Below are positions 1 to 10,166 of a stretch of DNA of 64,000 nt, one piece after another (position 1 is the stretch's first letter; every line of letters starts with the position of its first letter). The position numbers were made by a program, and so were the translations under genes. The stretch comes from Calidifontibacillus oryziterrae. Its GTDB lineage: Bacteria; Bacillota; Bacilli; Bacillales; Bacillaceae_J. The DNA is taken from contig NZ_ANOK01000006.1 in assembly GCF_000331575.1 (NCBI RefSeq), positions 1 through 64,000 on the forward strand. The letters run 5' to 3'. The notes under the pieces were generated by a model. The model ran no database searches. It saw only the letters and a program-made list of their open reading frames with translations, and was not told the DNA's origin.

Positions 1-39
1 ATCCTCGTGTCGGCAGTTCGATTCTGTCTCGAGCCACCA
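1..39 (+). tRNA. 3' part of a tRNA, probably tRNA-Phe
   Basis: Only the 3' part is inside the window: the end of the anticodon arm, a T-arm with a TTCGATT loop, the acceptor 3' strand TCGAGCC, discriminator A and an encoded CCA at 37-39. The acceptor and T-arm resemble the Bacillus tRNA-Phe gene. The anticodon lies off the left edge, so the identity is inferred from similarity alone. Confidence 0.8.
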
Positions 40-165
40 TTTGTTTTTGTTTAAATAGCCCTGTCGTAATTAACTCGCTTATTCTCTTCAGAAATAATCA
101 AAATAATTTCTGCGCGTATTTATAAGAAGCATATTTGATGAAGATTATTCAAGAAGTCATATCAA

Positions 166-240
166 TGGGCTATAGCCAAGCGGTAAGGCAACGGACTTTG
201 ACTCCGTCATGCGCTGGTTCGAATCCAGCTAGCCCAGCCA
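166..240 (+). tRNA. tRNA-Gln (anticodon TTG)
   Basis: A complete cloverleaf of 75 nt with acceptor TGGGCTA pairing to TAGCCCA, anticodon loop CTTTGAC (TTG) and an encoded CCA. It closely matches the Bacillus tRNA-Gln sequence. It is the second gene of a tRNA cluster read on the plus strand. Confidence 0.97.
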
Positions 241-269
241 GCTACATTGTTATCCTTCAACGTTCAGTT

Positions 270-343
270 GCGGGTGTAGTTTAATGGCAAAACTTCAGCT
301 TCCCAAGCTGACGTCGTGGGTTCGATTCCCATCACCCGCTCCA
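270..343 (+). tRNA. tRNA-Gly with anticodon CCC
   Basis: Complete 74-nt tRNA with acceptor GCGGGTG/CACCCGC, D-arm, T-arm and an encoded CCA at 341-343. The anticodon stem TCAGC/GCTGA encloses loop TTCCCAA, so the anticodon reads CCC (decodes GGG) rather than the TCC found at this place in many bacilli. The body is typical of tRNA-Gly. Confidence 0.95.
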
Positions 344-356
344 ATTATTTAGATAT

Positions 357-430
<74 letters not shown>

Positions 431-435
431 TTCAT

Positions 436-510
436 TCCACAGTAGCTCAGTGGTAGAGCTATCGGCTGTTAACCGATCGGTCGCAGGTTCGAATCCTGCC
501 TGTGGAGCCA
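436..510 (+). tRNA. tRNA-Asn (anticodon GTT)
   Basis: Complete 75-nt tRNA with acceptor TCCACAG/CTGTGGA, anticodon loop CTGTTAA (GTT) and an encoded CCA. It begins six bases after tRNA-Ile ends. Confidence 0.97.
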
Positions 511-513
511 AGT

Positions 514-604
514 GGAGAAGTACTCAAGAGGCTGAAGAGGCGCCCCTGCTAAGGGTGTAGGTCGGGTAACCGGCGCGAGGGTTCAAATCCCTCCTTCTCC
601 GCCA
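514..604 (+). tRNA. tRNA-Ser (anticodon GCT)
   Basis: A 91-nt class II tRNA with a long variable arm, acceptor GGAGAAG/CTTCTCC, anticodon GCT and an encoded CCA at 602-604. It starts four bases after tRNA-Asn. Confidence 0.97.
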
Positions 605-632
605 TTCTATATAATAAATCAACTAAATACAT

Positions 633-704
633 GGCCCGTTGGTCAAGTGGTTAAGACACCGCCCTTTCACGGCGGTAACACGGGTTCGAATCCCGTACGG
701 GTCA
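633..704 (+). tRNA. tRNA-Glu (anticodon TTC)
   Basis: Complete 72-nt tRNA, acceptor GGCCCGT/ACGGGTC with one G-U pair, anticodon loop CTTTCAC (TTC), discriminator A704 and no encoded CCA. It is the last gene of the cluster and is followed by a terminator. Confidence 0.97.
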
Positions 705-714
705 CTATTTAATA

Positions 715-747
715 GATCAAGAGATTTCTACTCTCTTGGTCTTTTTT
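715..747 (+). terminator. Terminator of the tRNA cluster
   Basis: GATCAAGAG (715-723) pairs with CTCTTGGTC (733-741) across a short loop and is followed by six T residues. It sits eleven bases after tRNA-Glu. Confidence 0.85.
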
Positions 748-874
748 GGTGTATAAAAAACGTAAATTGCACCTGTAACTAGATTTATAAATTAATCTAA
801 CTCCAGCGCGTTAGCATAAGGAACATTACTAATGCTATAATAAATCTATATTTTTTAATGGAGGTCTTTGTGAT

Positions 875-3800
875 ATGTCTTTACGCTTTGTTATAGGACG
901 ATCAGGTAGTGGTAAGTCAACGTTTCTACTAAATGAAGTAAGAAATAAACTTCAACAAGATCCTACAGGTTCTCCTCTCATCTTTTTAGTACCTGATCAA
1001 ATGACATTTCAAATAGAATATCAACTGATCAATACGCCCAATCTAAATGGTATGATCCGCTTACAAGTGTTTAGTTTTACAAGGCTTGCGTGGCGGGTTC
1101 TTCAAGAAACTGGTGGGTTTAGTAGATTTCATTTAAACAGTACCGGATTACAAATGCTGCTAAGAAAAATTGTTGAGCATCGTAAGGATGAATTTAAGGT
1201 TTTTACAAGAGCGGCAGATCAAAATGGTTTTTTAACGCAATTAGAAGAAATGATTGCCGAGTTTAAAAGATACTGTATTACGCCAGAGCTCCTTCAGGAA
1301 AAATATTCAGAGCTAGTTGAAATCTCAAATACGCAGCCAAATAAAGAAAGTTTGGCTAATAAGTTTTTTGATTTTCAGTTAATATTTCAGGATTATGAGA
1401 ACTATCTACTATCGCATTATGTTGACGCCGAGGATTATCTTAGACTATTAAGTGAAAATATTGCAAGATCTTCTGAGCTTCAGGATGCAGAGGTTTATAT
1501 TGATGGATTTCATAGTTTTACCCCTCAGGAATTAGAAGTAATTGGACAACTTTTAAAAGCTTGTAAAAGAGTTACGGTTGCGCTAACGGTTGATCCCGAT
1601 GTCATTCATAAAGAGATAGATGAGTTAAGCTTATTTCAAATGACCCGTAAAACACTTCATTCAATCATTAATATTGCCAAAGAAAATCATGTTGAGATAG
1701 AGGATTACAATGTTTTTGAGAATATGGTCAGATTTGAGAAATCACCATCATTATCTCACCTTGAAAAATATTTTGATAGCAGGCCTACCATTTCATGTAC
1801 AAACGAATTGACCAATATTAAGCTCAGTGGGGCTGTCAACCGGCGCGCAGAGATAGAGGGGATAGCAAGAGAGATATTGGACCTTGTAAGAAACGAAAAC
1901 TATCGTTGGCGCGATTTTGCCATCCTTTTAAGAGATGTTGGCTCTTATCACAGCCTGTTGGAAACAGTCTTCGAGGATTACCATATTCCTTTGTACCTAG
2001 ATCAAAAAAGATCAATGTTAAATCATCCCCTTATTGAACTAATTAGGTCGACGTTAGACGTTGTTCAAAGTAATTGGCGCTATGAACCGATCTTTCGCTG
2101 TGTGAAAACGGATTTACTGTATCCATTTGAATGGAATCCAGGACAAATCCGTGAAGAGATGGATCAATTTGAAAACTATGTTTTAGCATATGGCATTCAA
2201 GGCAATCGTTGGAAAGAAAAAAAAACTTGGACATATCGCAAATTTCATTCAATTGAAGGTCAAAACTATCCAAAAACGGATAAAGAGATTGAATACGAAG
2301 CAAAAATAAATGAGTTACGAAGTTTAATTACAGAACCATTTGCCACGTTCGAAAATAGCATAAAAAACGCTAAGACAAGCCGTGGATTTTGTCAGGCATT
2401 ATATTACTTTTTGGAGAATTTAGACGTTCCTAAGAAAATGGACCGTCTTAGCTGTGAAGCAGAAAGGAAAGGTGAATTAACCGATGCCCGTGATCACAGT
2501 CAGGTATGGAACTCTGTCATTGAATTGCTTGACCAAATGGTTTCATTAATGGGTGAGGAAGAACTTTCTTTTGAACTCTTTCGAAAAATGATTCATTCTG
2601 GATTGGAAAGTATGCATTTTGCTTCCGTTCCTCCCGCGATTGATCAAGTAGTAGTAGGTAATATGGAAAGATCACGTTTTTCAAATATAAAGTACACGTT
2701 TATTATTGGTGCGAATGATGGGGTTATTCCATTAAAACCGACCGAAGAGGGTGTTATCACAGAAGAAGAAAGAGAAGTACTAGTAAACACGGGTTTTATA
2801 TTAGCACCGGGTGGAAAACAACAGCTTTTGGATGAACAATTCATTATCTATTTAGCGTTAACTAGCGCGTCCAGCCGATTATCGGTTAGTTATCCACTTG
2901 CTGACGAGGAAGGAAAGTCACTTGTCCCTTCTATTTTGATTAATAGATTGAAGGATTTATTTCCTCTTGCAAAAGAAAATTTTATGATAAATGAGCCTAA
3001 TGAGGAGCAATTTATAAATCAACTATTATATGTGACCAATCCGCAAAAGACATTGTCTTATTTATCAGGACAATTACAAACTTGGAAACGAGGTTATCCA
3101 ATAAGTGATATATGGTGGGATGTATACAATTGGTTTGTCGAAAATAATAATTGGAATTCATACGCAAAAAAAATTCTTAGAAGCCTATTTTATATAAATA
3201 AAGCAGCTGCAATACATGAAAATACTAGTAGAGAATTGTATGGGAGCGATATCAAAGCAAGTGTCTCGCGTATGGAATTATTCCAATCATGCCCGTTTTC
3301 CCACTTTTTAACGTATGGATTGCGATTGGAAGAACGACAAATATTTCGCTTGGAAGCGCCCGATATTGGTCAACTTTTCCATGCAGCATTAAAAATGATG
3401 GCAGACATCATTATTGATCGCAAACTAGATTGGGCTTCATTGTCAAAGTCTGAATGTGAACATTTAGCTTTCCAAGTGGTTGAACAGTTAGCACCAAATA
3501 TTCAAAAAGAAATATTATTAAGCTCAAACCGTTTTCACTATATAAAAAGAAAACTACAGCAAGTAGTGGGACGAGCCTCAATAGTTTTAAGTGAGCATGC
3601 AAAAATTAGTGGTTTTGCACCAATCGGTCTTGAATTGGCCTTTGGAGCAAATGGGCCATTACCTCCGCTTCGATTTAAGTTGCCAAATGGCTGTTCAATG
3701 GAAGTCGTCGGTCGCATCGACCGTGTTGATAAATCGGACACTGAAAATGGTACTTATTTGCGAATAATTGACTATAAGTCAAGCAAAAAAGCTCTAAATT

Positions 3801-4387
3801 TAGCTGAAGTTTACTATGGGTTATCACTGCAAATGCTGACATACTTGGATGTTGTTGTTTCTAACTCAAAAAATTGGATCGGTAAGGACGCAATTCCGGC
3901 CGGTGTCCTATATTTTCATGTTCACAACCCGATGGTTAATAAATCTTCTTTACCGCCGTTTGAGCAGATTGAACAAGATATATTAAAACAATTTAAAATG
4001 AAGGGATTATTGGTAGCCGATAAAGAGTCGATTCAATTAATGGATAAGTCACTAGAATCGGGTTATTCCGATATTATTCCAATCGGCATGAAAAAAGATG
4101 GAGAATTATATAGCAGTTCTTCTGTTGCTAGTCGTGAGGATTTTACTCATTTACGGGATTATGTCCGCCATAAAATTAAAGGAATCGGTACGGAGATAAC
4201 AAATGGCGTGATTGATATTGCACCGTATAAGCTGAAGGATCGTACACCTTGTACTTTTTGTTCTTATCAATCGATATGTCAATTTGATCGGTCGTTACAG
4301 GAAAATAAATATAATCTATTAAAACCAGAAAAAGCAGATGTTATTTTAGAAAAAATTCGAACGGAAGGAGGGGAATTACATGAGTAA
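875..4387 (+). CDS. addB: AddB, ATP-dependent helicase/nuclease subunit B
   Basis: AddB is one subunit of the AddAB complex, which resects DNA double-strand breaks until it meets Chi and prepares 3' ends for RecA. The 1170-residue product matches the usual length. It has a Walker A motif GRSGSGKST at residues 8-16. A first cysteine lies near residue 805 (FQSCPF) and a CTFC...C group near 1125; together these fit the four Fe-S cluster ligands known from B. subtilis AddB. A RecB-type nuclease motif IIDYKSSKK lies in the C-terminal part. The start has a GGAGG box at 860-864. A TATAAT at 836-841 may be its -10 box, but no good -35 was seen. The last 8 bases overlap addA. Confidence 0.97.
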   Translation: MSLRFVIGRSGSGKSTFLLNEVRNKLQQDPTGSPLIFLVPDQMTFQIEYQLINTPNLNGMIRLQVFSFTRLAWRVLQETGGFSRFHLNSTGLQMLLRKIVEHRKDEFKVFTRAADQNGFLTQLEEMIAEFKRYCITPELLQEKYSELVEISNTQPNKESLANKFFDFQLIFQDYENYLLSHYVDAEDYLRLLSENIARSSELQDAEVYIDGFHSFTPQELEVIGQLLKACKRVTVALTVDPDVIHKEIDELSLFQMTRKTLHSIINIAKENHVEIEDYNVFENMVRFEKSPSLSHLEKYFDSRPTISCTNELTNIKLSGAVNRRAEIEGIAREILDLVRNENYRWRDFAILLRDVGSYHSLLETVFEDYHIPLYLDQKRSMLNHPLIELIRSTLDVVQSNWRYEPIFRCVKTDLLYPFEWNPGQIREEMDQFENYVLAYGIQGNRWKEKKTWTYRKFHSIEGQNYPKTDKEIEYEAKINELRSLITEPFATFENSIKNAKTSRGFCQALYYFLENLDVPKKMDRLSCEAERKGELTDARDHSQVWNSVIELLDQMVSLMGEEELSFELFRKMIHSGLESMHFASVPPAIDQVVVGNMERSRFSNIKYTFIIGANDGVIPLKPTEEGVITEEEREVLVNTGFILAPGGKQQLLDEQFIIYLALTSASSRLSVSYPLADEEGKSLVPSILINRLKDLFPLAKENFMINEPNEEQFINQLLYVTNPQKTLSYLSGQLQTWKRGYPISDIWWDVYNWFVENNNWNSYAKKILRSLFYINKAAAIHENTSRELYGSDIKASVSRMELFQSCPFSHFLTYGLRLEERQIFRLEAPDIGQLFHAALKMMADIIIDRKLDWASLSKSECEHLAFQVVEQLAPNIQKEILLSSNRFHYIKRKLQQVVGRASIVLSEHAKISGFAPIGLELAFGANGPLPPLRFKLPNGCSMEVVGRIDRVDKSDTENGTYLRIIDYKSSKKALNLAEVYYGLSLQMLTYLDVVVSNSKNWIGKDAIPAGVLYFHVHNPMVNKSSLPPFEQIEQDILKQFKMKGLLVADKESIQLMDKSLESGYSDIIPIGMKKDGELYSSSSVASREDFTHLRDYVRHKIKGIGTEITNGVIDIAPYKLKDRTPCTFCSYQSICQFDRSLQENKYNLLKPEKADVILEKIRTEGGELHE

Positions 4388-7300
4388 TGAATTTCAAAAG
4401 CCTGAGAATAGTACTTGGACAGATGATCAGTGGCGAGCCATTGTTACGACTGGGAACAATATATTAGTTGCGGCTGCAGCGGGTTCAGGGAAAACGGCAG
4501 TATTGGTAGAAAGAATTATAAAAAAAGTGACATCGTTGACGGATCCGATAGATGTTGACCGCTTATTAGTTGTGACCTTTACAAACGCTGCTGCTGCTGA
4601 AATGCGTAAACGAATTGGAGAGGCTCTTGAAAAAGAAATTGCTAAACATCCATCCTCGCTCCATTTGCGCCGGCAATTGACATTATTGAACCGTGCAGCG
4701 ATTTCAACGTTGCATTCTTTTTGTTTGAGTGTTTTAAGAAAGTATTATTATCATATTGATTTAGATCCAAGCTTTCGGATTGCTGATGAAACAGAGGCAG
4801 AGCTTCTTATGGATGAGGTAATGGAAGAACTGCTTGACGAACAATTTGGTTTGGAAGATAATGAACGATTTTATGATCTCGTTGACCGCTATAGTGATGA
4901 TCGCAGTGACACTGAACTGCAATTTTTAATTAGAAAACTGTACGATTTTTCACGCTCACACCCCTGGCCAAATCATTGGCTTGATCAACTTGTCAACGTA
5001 TATAATGTCGACGCAACGACACCAATTGATGATATTCTTTGGTTGATCGATTTAAGAGAAGATATCAGACTGCAGCTAAGTGGTTGTCAAGAAGTTTTAA
5101 ATAGAGCGTTACATCTTACAAAAGAGCCTGGTGGTCCTTCACCTTACGCGGATACTATCGAAAAAGACCTTAATGATATTAATCGGCTTTTACATGTCAA
5201 CGCCACATCATGGGTAAAACTACATGAGGAAATGCAAAGTGATATGTTTGGGAAATTAAAAGCGTGTAGAGGTGACGAGTATGATAAAGTTCTGCAAGAT
5301 AAAGTAAAAAAACTTCGTGAGCAAGCCAAGAAACAAGTTACAAACATGAAGGAAGAGTTATTTAGCCGGAAACCTGAAAGCTATTTACAAGATATACAGG
5401 AAATGAAGCCGATTATTGAAACATTAGTCGCTTTAGTTAAAGACTTCGGACGACGTTATCAGGAGGTTAAGAATGAGAAAGGGCTCGTTGATTTTGCTGA
5501 TCTTGAACATTTTTGTTTGCAAATCCTAATGAATCCAACTAGTAATATCGATGAGGTGATCTCATCTGATGTTGCTCTTAGCTACCAAGAATTGTTTGTT
5601 GAAGTACTCGTTGATGAATACCAAGATACAAACTTAGTCCAAGAAACGATCATTCAACTCGTATCTAAAAATGATAATTTGTTTATGGTTGGCGATGTTA
5701 AGCAGAGTATTTATCGTTTTCGCCTAGCTGAGCCACATTTATTCTTGATGAAATATAAACAGTTCTTGAAAGAAGATCAAGCGGGAGCTTTAGGTATACG
5801 TATAGATTTATCGAAAAATTTCAGGAGTCGTGCCGAAGTGTTGGAAGGTACTAACTATATTTTTAAGCAAATCATGAATGAAACAGTTGGGGAAATAAAC
5901 TATGATGACGATGCCGAGCTAAAATTAGGGAATGTTCATTATCCTGAAACAACGGAAGCGAAGGCTGAATTGTTACTTATCGACCGCAACGATACGAAGG
6001 GGGACACGGAGAATAATGCGGAAGACGAGGAACTTGAAAAGGTTGATTTATCAGAATTAGAGACCGTCCAATTAGAGGCTAGGGTCGTTGGATTAAAAAT
6101 AAAAGAATTAATCGAAAAACAATATAAAATAACTGAGAAAAATGGCAATACCCGTAATATTACTTACCGTGACATCGTCATTTTATTGCGTTCGATGCCA
6201 TGGGCAGAAACGCTTATGGAAGAATTTAGAGAATTAGGAATTCCTGTATATGCGGAGCTTTCAACTGGCTACTTTGAAGCTGTTGAGGTATCTGTGATGA
6301 TGTCGTTATTAAAGGTGGTTGACAATCCATTTCAGGATATCCCACTTGTAGCAGTGCTCCGATCGCCAATTGTTGGACTTACAGAAGAAGAGCTTGCAAC
6401 GATACGAATTCATCATAAGCAAAACAGTTATTTTGAAAGTGTTAAAGGCTTTATAAAATCAGGAGAAAACTCTATCCTAATAGAAAAATTAAATGATTTT
6501 TATACGATTTTGAAAAAATGGCGTGATAGAGCAAGACAAGGAAGTTTATCAGAGTTAATATGGCAAATCTATCGTGAAACAGGCTATTATGATTACGTTG
6601 GTGGATTGGTAAGTGGTAAGCAACGGCAAGCAAATTTACGAGCCCTTTATGATCGGTCAAAGCAATATGAAGAAACTTCTTTTCGTGGCCTGTTTCGATT
6701 TTTGAAATTTGTCGAGCGTATGCAAGATCGTGGTGACGATCTTGGAGCAGCTAGAGCGTTGGGTGAGCAAGAGGACGTGGTCAGAATGATGACGATTCAT
6801 AAAAGTAAAGGGCTTGAATTTCCTGTTGTGTTTGTTGCCGGTCTAGGCAGACAGTTTAATATGCAGGATTTAAGTAATAAAGTACTTTTACACAAAGAAT
6901 TAGGCTTTGGTTCGAAGCTAGTCAATCCGAAACTTCGAATTAGTTATCCAACATTGCCATTACTTGCTATGAAAAGACGGATGAAAATGGAACTTTTAGC
7001 AGAAGAAATGCGTGTACTTTATGTAGCTCTAACAAGGGCAAAGGAAAAGCTATTTCTTGTTGGGACTGTGAAAAATAGCGAAAAAACGTTAGAAGCTTGG
7101 GGCGAGATAATAGAACTTAACAAGGTAGTTTTGCCTGATTATACAAGAGCGAAAGCGACTAGCTACTTAGATTGGATTGGTCCTGCTTTAATCCGTCATC
7201 AAGATTGTGGGGTGTTAAGGTTAGATTCGGATAAACCCATTAGTACAAGTGAACTATATACTCATCCATCAAGATGGGAGATCAAGGTGTTAAATGCAGA

Positions 7301-8123
7301 TAATTTCCCAAGTACCGATAAACAAAAAGAGCAGCAAAATCAAAGTTATTTAGTAGCAATTGAAAACTGGCAAACGGTTCCCGTAGAAAGTGAACAAAAA
7401 ATGCAAGTCTTTTCTCTACTATCTTGGCAGTATTCTCATCCTGATGCTGAGCGGAAACGCTCCAAGCAATCTGTTTCGGAAATTAAATCAAGGAAACAAA
7501 TTAGCGATGGTTTTGCAGCAACTGAGTTTATAACAAAGTTTCGTCCTCCATTAACAGATCGTCCTAAATTTATGCAACAAAAAACATTGACAGCCGCAGA
7601 ACGTGGTACGGCCATGCATATGGTGATGCAGCATATCGATTTAACGTCAACGGTTACTGAGGAATCTCTGCTTGGATTGCTTGATAAAATGGTGATGAAT
7701 GAATTGTTAACACCAGAACAGAAAAGTGTAATCGACATCGATGGAATTTTGAATTTTTTTGAATTACCGTTAGGAAAACGACTAATAGCCGCAAAAAAGG
7801 TTCGGCGCGAGGTTCCGTTCAGCTTAGCTTTACCAGTAAAAGAAGCGTATCCTGATTGGCAGGAAGAGGATGACATCAATGTATTAGTTCAAGGCGTAAT
7901 GGATTGTGTATTGGTAGACGAAAACGGAATTGTGTTAATAGATTATAAGACAGACGCGATAACCGGTCGTTTTTCCAGTTATGACGAAGCAAAGCCAGTC
8001 CTAGAAAATCGTTATCGCTTGCAAATTGAGTTGTATTCTAGAGCATTAAAGGAGATATGGAAGCTTCCAAATGTTGAAAGGTTTCTGTACTTTTTCGATG
8101 GTGGCCATATTTTGAAAATGTAA
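4380..8123 (+). CDS. addA: AddA, ATP-dependent helicase/nuclease subunit A
   Basis: UvrD/Rep-type (SF1A) helicase with a C-terminal RecB-like nuclease, the motor subunit of AddAB. Motifs appear in order over 1247 residues: Q-motif Gln17, Walker A AAAGSGKTAV (32-41), motif Ia VTFTNAAAAEMR, Walker B VDEYQDTN, motif III GDVKQSIYRFR, motif IV LSKNFRSR, motif V TIHKSKGLEFPVVF, motif VI LYVALTRAKEKL, and nuclease motif LIDYKTD near residue 1190. The ATG overlaps the end of addB by 8 bases and has GGAGGGG just upstream, so the two are translationally coupled. Confidence 0.98.
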   Translation: MSNEFQKPENSTWTDDQWRAIVTTGNNILVAAAAGSGKTAVLVERIIKKVTSLTDPIDVDRLLVVTFTNAAAAEMRKRIGEALEKEIAKHPSSLHLRRQLTLLNRAAISTLHSFCLSVLRKYYYHIDLDPSFRIADETEAELLMDEVMEELLDEQFGLEDNERFYDLVDRYSDDRSDTELQFLIRKLYDFSRSHPWPNHWLDQLVNVYNVDATTPIDDILWLIDLREDIRLQLSGCQEVLNRALHLTKEPGGPSPYADTIEKDLNDINRLLHVNATSWVKLHEEMQSDMFGKLKACRGDEYDKVLQDKVKKLREQAKKQVTNMKEELFSRKPESYLQDIQEMKPIIETLVALVKDFGRRYQEVKNEKGLVDFADLEHFCLQILMNPTSNIDEVISSDVALSYQELFVEVLVDEYQDTNLVQETIIQLVSKNDNLFMVGDVKQSIYRFRLAEPHLFLMKYKQFLKEDQAGALGIRIDLSKNFRSRAEVLEGTNYIFKQIMNETVGEINYDDDAELKLGNVHYPETTEAKAELLLIDRNDTKGDTENNAEDEELEKVDLSELETVQLEARVVGLKIKELIEKQYKITEKNGNTRNITYRDIVILLRSMPWAETLMEEFRELGIPVYAELSTGYFEAVEVSVMMSLLKVVDNPFQDIPLVAVLRSPIVGLTEEELATIRIHHKQNSYFESVKGFIKSGENSILIEKLNDFYTILKKWRDRARQGSLSELIWQIYRETGYYDYVGGLVSGKQRQANLRALYDRSKQYEETSFRGLFRFLKFVERMQDRGDDLGAARALGEQEDVVRMMTIHKSKGLEFPVVFVAGLGRQFNMQDLSNKVLLHKELGFGSKLVNPKLRISYPTLPLLAMKRRMKMELLAEEMRVLYVALTRAKEKLFLVGTVKNSEKTLEAWGEIIELNKVVLPDYTRAKATSYLDWIGPALIRHQDCGVLRLDSDKPISTSELYTHPSRWEIKVLNADNFPSTDKQKEQQNQSYLVAIENWQTVPVESEQKMQVFSLLSWQYSHPDAERKRSKQSVSEIKSRKQISDGFAATEFITKFRPPLTDRPKFMQQKTLTAAERGTAMHMVMQHIDLTSTVTEESLLGLLDKMVMNELLTPEQKSVIDIDGILNFFELPLGKRLIAAKKVRREVPFSLALPVKEAYPDWQEEDDINVLVQGVMDCVLVDENGIVLIDYKTDAITGRFSSYDEAKPVLENRYRLQIELYSRALKEIWKLPNVERFLYFFDGGHILKM

Positions 8124-8181
8124 ATTGTTGTATAACATAATATTTATAGTCATACCCATGTTACAAATGAAAGGTCATTGA

Positions 8182-8222
8182 ACAGTCAAAGCCTTTATGT
8201 GACGTGGGTTTAGCTGTTTTTA
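8182..8222 (+). terminator. Possible weak terminator after addA
   Basis: An imperfect stem (ACAG with CTGT; AAGCC with GGTTT inside) precedes TTTTTATAATATTTTT. It lies 58 bases after addA. The pairing is broken by mismatches, so this is a weak call. Confidence 0.35.
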
Positions 8223-8332
8223 TAATATTTTTATAATATCTTGCGAACATTGAAATTATTATACAAAAGATGTCGAATTTGTGATAGTGTTATATAACAA
8301 AACTATGTCATTCTATTAGGGGGTTAATTATT

Positions 8333-10054
8333 ATGGCAACGAACGGAACAACTCAAGAGGTTTTACGAATGGACGAAACGGCAAACTTAAAAAACTATGA
8401 TGAAGCAGTAGCAAACATGGATTGGAAGAAGATTGAAGAGCATTTTACATGGTTTGAAACAGGGAAAGTAAATATGGTTTATGAGGCAATCGATCGTCAT
8501 GTGAATGAAGGAAAGGCTGATCAAAAAGCACTGTTATATACAGATGGGGTACGTGAGGAAGCCTACACATATGCTGACCTTCAAAGGTTGTCCTGCCAAT
8601 TTGCAAATGGTTTGCGTTCATACGGGGTTGAAAAAGGTGATCGTGTCTTTATTTTTATGCCACGGAGTCCTGAATTATATATTTCACTTCTAGGGATTAT
8701 TCGGATTGGAGCAATCGGTGGACCATTATTTGAAGCATTTATGGAGGAAGCAGTCAAGGATCGTTTAAGTGATAGTGGTGCAGTAGCTGTTGTGACAACA
8801 CCTGCTTTGTTAGAACGAATTCCAGTTCAAGATCTTCCAAATTTAAAGCATGTTATTTTAGTAGGTGCTGAAGAAAAAACAGCAGATAATCAAATACTTT
8901 ATCATGAATTAATGAGCAAATCTGATGAATACACAATCGAGTGGGTTGATCGCGAAACAGGCATGTTACTTCACTACACATCTGGTTCAACAGGGAAGCC
9001 AAAAGGAGTTCTCCAAGTTCATGACGCAATGGTCCATCAGTATCTTTCCGGTAAATGGGCTTATGATCTTCGTGAAGGTGATGTTTATTGGTGTACAGCT
9101 GACCCGGGTTGGGTTACAGGAACTTCAGCGGGAATGTGGTCGCCATGGCTTAACGGGGTAACTGCTGTACTTCGCGGTGGGCGCTTCCAAGCGGAGGATT
9201 GGTTTGCAACTTTAGAAAAGTTCGGAGTTAATGTTTGGTTTAGTGCGCCTACAGCGTTCCGTTTATTAATGGCTGCAGGCAATGAACTACCAAAGAAATA
9301 TGACCTATCAAAACTGCGCCACATTCTTTCAGCGGGAGAACCTTTAAATCCGGAAGTTATTCGTTGGGGTCTAGAAGCACTCGATCATCGTATTCATGAC
9401 AACTGGTGGATGACTGAAACAGGTTCTTGTATTTGTGCAAATTTCCGTTGTAACCCAATTCGTCCCGGCTCAATGGGTAAGCCACTTCCTGGTATTACAC
9501 TTGCAATCGTTGATGATAAGGGTAATGTATTACCACCAAACCGTATGGGCAACTTAGCAATTAAACCAAAATGGCCTGCAATGGTTCGCCAAATTTGGAA
9601 TAATAAAGAAAAATACGCTGAATACTTTGAAACAGGTTGGTTCGTATCTGGTGATTCAGCATATATGGATGAAGATGGCTACTTCTGGTTTGAAGGTCGT
9701 GTTGATGATGTTATCAACACATCAGGTGAGCGTGTTGGCCCATTTGAAGTTGAAAGCAAGCTTGTTGAACATCCAGCAGTCGCTGAAGCAGGCGTAATTG
9801 GTGTTCCTGACCCAGTTCGTGGTGAAGTCATTAAAGCATTTATTACGTTACGTCCAGGCTTCACAGAAAGCGATGAGTTAAAAGAAGAAATTCGCAATTT
9901 CGTAAAAACTAGACTTGCAGCGCATGCAGCGCCACGGATGATTGAAATACGCGAAACGATTCCAAAAACTCGTTCAGGTAAAATTATGCGTCGCGTCTTA
10001 AAAGCATGGGAGCTCGGCTTACCAACAGGTGATCTTTCAACAATGGAAGATTAA
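8333..10054 (+). CDS. acsA: Acetyl-CoA synthetase (AMP-forming)
   Basis: Converts acetate, ATP and CoA to acetyl-CoA in two steps through acetyl-AMP. The 573-residue product contains the phosphate-binding loop YTSGSTGKPKG near residue 215, the adenine/acyl motif WWMTETGS, the hinge region GRVDDVINTSGERV and the C-terminal PKTRSGKIMRR, whose lysine is residue 550. In B. subtilis AcsA the equivalent Lys549 is acetylated by AcuA to switch the enzyme off. No acu genes are adjacent. GGGGG at 8320-8324 precedes the ATG. It is transcribed alone, closed by a terminator 26 bases downstream. Confidence 0.96.
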   Translation: MATNGTTQEVLRMDETANLKNYDEAVANMDWKKIEEHFTWFETGKVNMVYEAIDRHVNEGKADQKALLYTDGVREEAYTYADLQRLSCQFANGLRSYGVEKGDRVFIFMPRSPELYISLLGIIRIGAIGGPLFEAFMEEAVKDRLSDSGAVAVVTTPALLERIPVQDLPNLKHVILVGAEEKTADNQILYHELMSKSDEYTIEWVDRETGMLLHYTSGSTGKPKGVLQVHDAMVHQYLSGKWAYDLREGDVYWCTADPGWVTGTSAGMWSPWLNGVTAVLRGGRFQAEDWFATLEKFGVNVWFSAPTAFRLLMAAGNELPKKYDLSKLRHILSAGEPLNPEVIRWGLEALDHRIHDNWWMTETGSCICANFRCNPIRPGSMGKPLPGITLAIVDDKGNVLPPNRMGNLAIKPKWPAMVRQIWNNKEKYAEYFETGWFVSGDSAYMDEDGYFWFEGRVDDVINTSGERVGPFEVESKLVEHPAVAEAGVIGVPDPVRGEVIKAFITLRPGFTESDELKEEIRNFVKTRLAAHAAPRMIEIRETIPKTRSGKIMRRVLKAWELGLPTGDLSTMED

Positions 10055-10077
10055 GGAAATTATAGAAACAGTATATA

Positions 10078-10117
10078 AAAAATCCTATTAAGACTTTTGT
10101 TTTAATAGGATTTTTTA
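10078..10117 (+). terminator. Terminator of acsA
   Basis: AATCCTATTA (10081-10090) pairs with TAATAGGATT (10103-10112) and is followed by TTTT. An A-run precedes the stem, so it could also work in the opposite direction. Confidence 0.85.
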
Positions 10118-10126
10118 TGTTATAAT
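10097..10126 (+). promoter_or_regulatory. Possible sigma-A promoter for sbcD-sbcC
   Basis: TTGTTT (10097-10102) and a perfect TATAAT (10121-10126) are separated by 18 bases. The -35 lies in the loop of the acsA terminator, so termination and initiation signals are interleaved. The sbcD start codon is 41 bases downstream. Confidence 0.5.
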
Positions 10127-10166
10127 AAAAAAAACGAACGTATGATCTTAAAGTGAGGGGTGTCTT

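Noticed and set aside
7436-7879. 147-codon minus-strand ORF inside addA
   Set aside because: It is antisense to the conserved AddA nuclease region, has no ribosome binding site and a shadow-like composition.
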